Assembly: GCA_031360885.1 (NCBI GenBank)
Contig: JANMCC010000196.1
Location: forward strand, 1 to 20,327
Source of the DNA: Schlegelella_A sp031360885
Lineage (GTDB): Bacteria; Pseudomonadota; Gammaproteobacteria; Burkholderiales; Burkholderiaceae_C
Direction of reading: 5' to 3'
Length of the DNA stretch: 20,327 nucleotides
In this document: positions 18,446 through 20,327 of the stretch, piece after piece
Layout: every line of letters begins with the position of its first letter
Numbering within the stretch: the first letter of the stretch is position 1
The notes under the pieces: generated by a model
What the model saw: the letters and a program-made list of their open reading frames with translations, nothing else
What the model was told of the DNA's origin: nothing
Databases searched by the model: none
Made by a program: the position numbers and the translations under genes

Positions 18446-20327
18446 ATGAAAAGAACCATCGCAGTGGCGACGAACATTTCAGCGTCCTGGGCCCGGATGC
18501 TTGCGGTCGCCCTCTCGGCGCTGCTCTGCCTGGGCGCCTCGCTGGCGGCGCGGGCCCAGGGCGGCGGCGACGTCGATCCGCCCGACCGGGTGGCCCGCCT
18601 GAGCGAGATGAGCGGCCAGGTCTGGCTGTTCAGCCCCGAGTCGAACGAATGGGTCGCCGTCGCGCGCAACCGCCCGCTCACCACCGGCGACCGGATCGCC
18701 ACCGACAACGGCGCCCACGCCGAGCTCGCGCTCGGCTCGACCACGCTGCGCCTCGATTCGGCGAGCGAGCTCGAGGTCGTGCTGCTCGACGACCGCGTCT
18801 TCAACGTTCACCTGCACTCGGGCAGCGTCGCGGCACGGCTGCGCAACGCGCCCTCGGTCGCCGAGTTCGTGCTCGACACCGACGAGGGGCGCTTCCGTGC
18901 CCGGGGCGTCGGCCGTTACCGCTTCGATCGCTTCGAACAGACGAGCGATCTCACCGTCGATGCCGGGCAGGCGGTCTTCGAGGGCCGCAACAGCGCCCTG
19001 CCGCTGACCGCCGGCCAGCACGCGCAGTTCTGGCTCGATGCCAGCGGCGCCGCGCAATACAACATGGTCGAGCCGGCGCGCGACGCCTTCGCCGCCTGGA
19101 ACGTCGAGCGCGACCGCGCCGAGGTGCGGCCGACCGCCGCCGTGCGCTATGTCTCTCCGGAGATGACCGGCGCCGAAGACCTCGATCGCTACGGCCAGTG
19201 GGAGCAGACCGCCGACTACGGCCCGATCTGGACGCCGCGCGCCGTCGCCGTCGGCTGGGCGCCGTACAGCGCCGGCCACTGGGCCTACGTGCGGCCCTGG
19301 GGCTGGACCTGGGTCGACGATGCGCCCTGGGGCTTCGCCCCGTTCCACTACGGCCGCTGGGTCAACTACCGCAGCCGCTGGTGCTGGGTACCCGGGACCT
19401 ACGTCGCCCGTCCGGTCTACGCGCCGGCGCTGGTGGCCTGGATCGGCGGCGTGTCGATCACGATCGGCGGCGGCGGCCCGCCGGTCGGCTGGTTCCCGCT
19501 GGCGCCGCGCGAGGTCTACGTGCCTTCGTACCGCTACGCCAGCCCGCGCTACGTGACCAACATCAACGTCACCCACGTCACCAACGTCACCCAGATCACG
19601 ACCATCGTCAACAACACGAATGGCGCCGCCGATCGGCGCGACTTCGCCAACCGCAAGTTCCCGCATGCGGTGACGGTGGTGCCAGCGAGCGTGGTCACCA
19701 GCCGGCAACCGGTCGCGGCCGAAGCAGCGCGCTTCCGCAACGATCCGCAGGCGCGTGCCCTGGTCAGCGATGCCAGGCCGGTGGTGGCGATGAACGCGCC
19801 GCCGGTCGCGGCGCCGCCCGCGCCCGCCATGCCGCCCGCGGGCAAGGTCGCGGTCACGCGGCCGCCGTTCGAAGGGCGGGCACCGGGGGCGTTCGGCGGC
19901 CGGCCCGGCCAGGAACGCGGACAGGAACGTGGTCAGGGTCCGGGCACGCCGCCGCAAGCCGGCGCCGCGCCTCAGGGCAACGCGGCGCCCCAGGTCGGCG
20001 CAACGACGCCGCAGGGAACGCCTGCCGCGGCTCCGGGCGCGGCGCCGGTCCGTCCGGGCTCGCCGGCGATCGCCGGTCGGCCGGCGCAAGTCGTGCCGAC
20101 GCAGGCGGTGCCGCCGCAGGGCCGGCCGGAAGGCGGCCGGGCCGACGGACAGCGTCCCGAATCGGGCCGGGCGGAGGGGCAACGACCCGGCGAGCAGCGT
20201 CCGCCGCAGCCGAATGCGCCGCCGGCGCCGAATGTCCAGGCTTCGCCCGGTACGCCCCCGGCGGCGAACACGCAGCCCGCGGCTGAAGAACGCACGCGAG
20301 GCGGCCGTCGCGGCATGCCGGACGAAC
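18446..20327 (+). CDS. Secreted FecR-domain / DUF6600 protein with disordered tail (3' partial)
   Basis: The frame is open from ATG 18446 to the window edge (627 codons) with GGAG upstream. Residues 1-37 form a Sec signal peptide ending ARA. A FecR-like domain follows (about 50-185: GQVWLFSP, LTTGDRIATDNGAHAELALG, FNVHLHSGSVAARL, FRARGVGRYRF), a fold found in envelope and sigma-regulator proteins. Residues about 246-316 match the Trp/Tyr/Gly-rich DUF6600 motif (LDRYGQWEQT, YGPIWTPRAV, GWAPYSAGHW, GWTWVDDAPWGFAPFHYGRW). Near 372-392 there is an Asn-Val-Thr-rich run (NINVTHVTNVTQITTIVNN). After about residue 430 the protein turns into a low-complexity Pro/Gln/Ala/Gly/Arg tail with short GQER and GR repeats, probably disordered. 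The role is unknown, but a periplasmic or surface-exposed location is likely. The stop lies beyond the window. Confidence 0.85.
   Translation, partial: MKRTIAVATNISASWARMLAVALSALLCLGASLAARAQGGGDVDPPDRVARLSEMSGQVWLFSPESNEWVAVARNRPLTTGDRIATDNGAHAELALGSTTLRLDSASELEVVLLDDRVFNVHLHSGSVAARLRNAPSVAEFVLDTDEGRFRARGVGRYRFDRFEQTSDLTVDAGQAVFEGRNSALPLTAGQHAQFWLDASGAAQYNMVEPARDAFAAWNVERDRAEVRPTAAVRYVSPEMTGAEDLDRYGQWEQTADYGPIWTPRAVAVGWAPYSAGHWAYVRPWGWTWVDDAPWGFAPFHYGRWVNYRSRWCWVPGTYVARPVYAPALVAWIGGVSITIGGGGPPVGWFPLAPREVYVPSYRYASPRYVTNINVTHVTNVTQITTIVNNTNGAADRRDFANRKFPHAVTVVPASVVTSRQPVAAEAARFRNDPQARALVSDARPVVAMNAPPVAAPPAPAMPPAGKVAVTRPPFEGRAPGAFGGRPGQERGQERGQGPGTPPQAGAAPQGNAAPQVGATTPQGTPAAAPGAAPVRPGSPAIAGRPAQVVPTQAVPPQGRPEGGRADGQRPESGRAEGQRPGEQRPPQPNAPPAPNVQASPGTPPAANTQPAAEERTRGGRRGMPDE

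Overview
The window is about 20.3 kb of very GC-rich bacterial DNA. It is densely coded, most stop codons are TGA, and no gap between genes exceeds about 200 bp. Gene content and style (GcvA-like LysR regulator, TRAP transporter with a twin-arginine binding protein, propionyl-CoA carboxylase genes beside meaB, a bifunctional katG) suggest a betaproteobacterium of the Burkholderiales type. That placement is inference from gene families; there is no rRNA or tRNA here to test it.

Left edge (1-2374): the 3' part of meaB, the GTPase chaperone of methylmalonyl-CoA mutase, followed 15 bp later by pccB. meaB carries an in-frame TAG exactly where the lysine of its NKxD motif should be, and the rest of the reading frame after it is intact. 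The matching right edge (15214-18277) has pccA, a VOC-fold protein resembling methylmalonyl-CoA epimerase, and a peptide deformylase, joined by 4-bp stop/start overlaps. Together these flanks make a propionyl-CoA to succinyl-CoA module, but pccB and pccA are separated by about 12.8 kb of unrelated genes.

The most interesting block is 2402-10639. A LysR regulator on the minus strand diverges from a six-gene plus-strand operon: a RuBisCO-like protein (RLP), a DUF1537 four-carbon acid sugar kinase, a TRAP binding protein, a fused TRAP permease (DctQM), and two short-chain dehydrogenases. The logic is uptake of an organic acid, oxidation by SDR, phosphorylation by the DUF1537 kinase, then C-C bond chemistry by the RLP. 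This resembles the D-apionate / 3-oxo-isoapionate pathways in which DUF1537 kinases work with RLPs, but here SDRs are the only dehydrogenases present. The RLP keeps nearly all RuBisCO active-site residues but has Ser for the K177-equivalent. The second SDR gene also has an in-frame TAG, at codon 42.

The middle (10640-15036) holds a full-length katG on the minus strand, a divergent alpha/beta hydrolase of the epoxide-hydrolase type, and a secreted protein of unknown function on the minus strand. The right end (18446 to the edge) is the N-terminal 627 residues of a secreted FecR-domain/DUF6600 protein with a disordered Pro/Gln/Gly/Arg-rich tail, preceded by two adjacent perfect hairpins. I see no tRNA, rRNA, CRISPR array, insertion sequence or phage gene.
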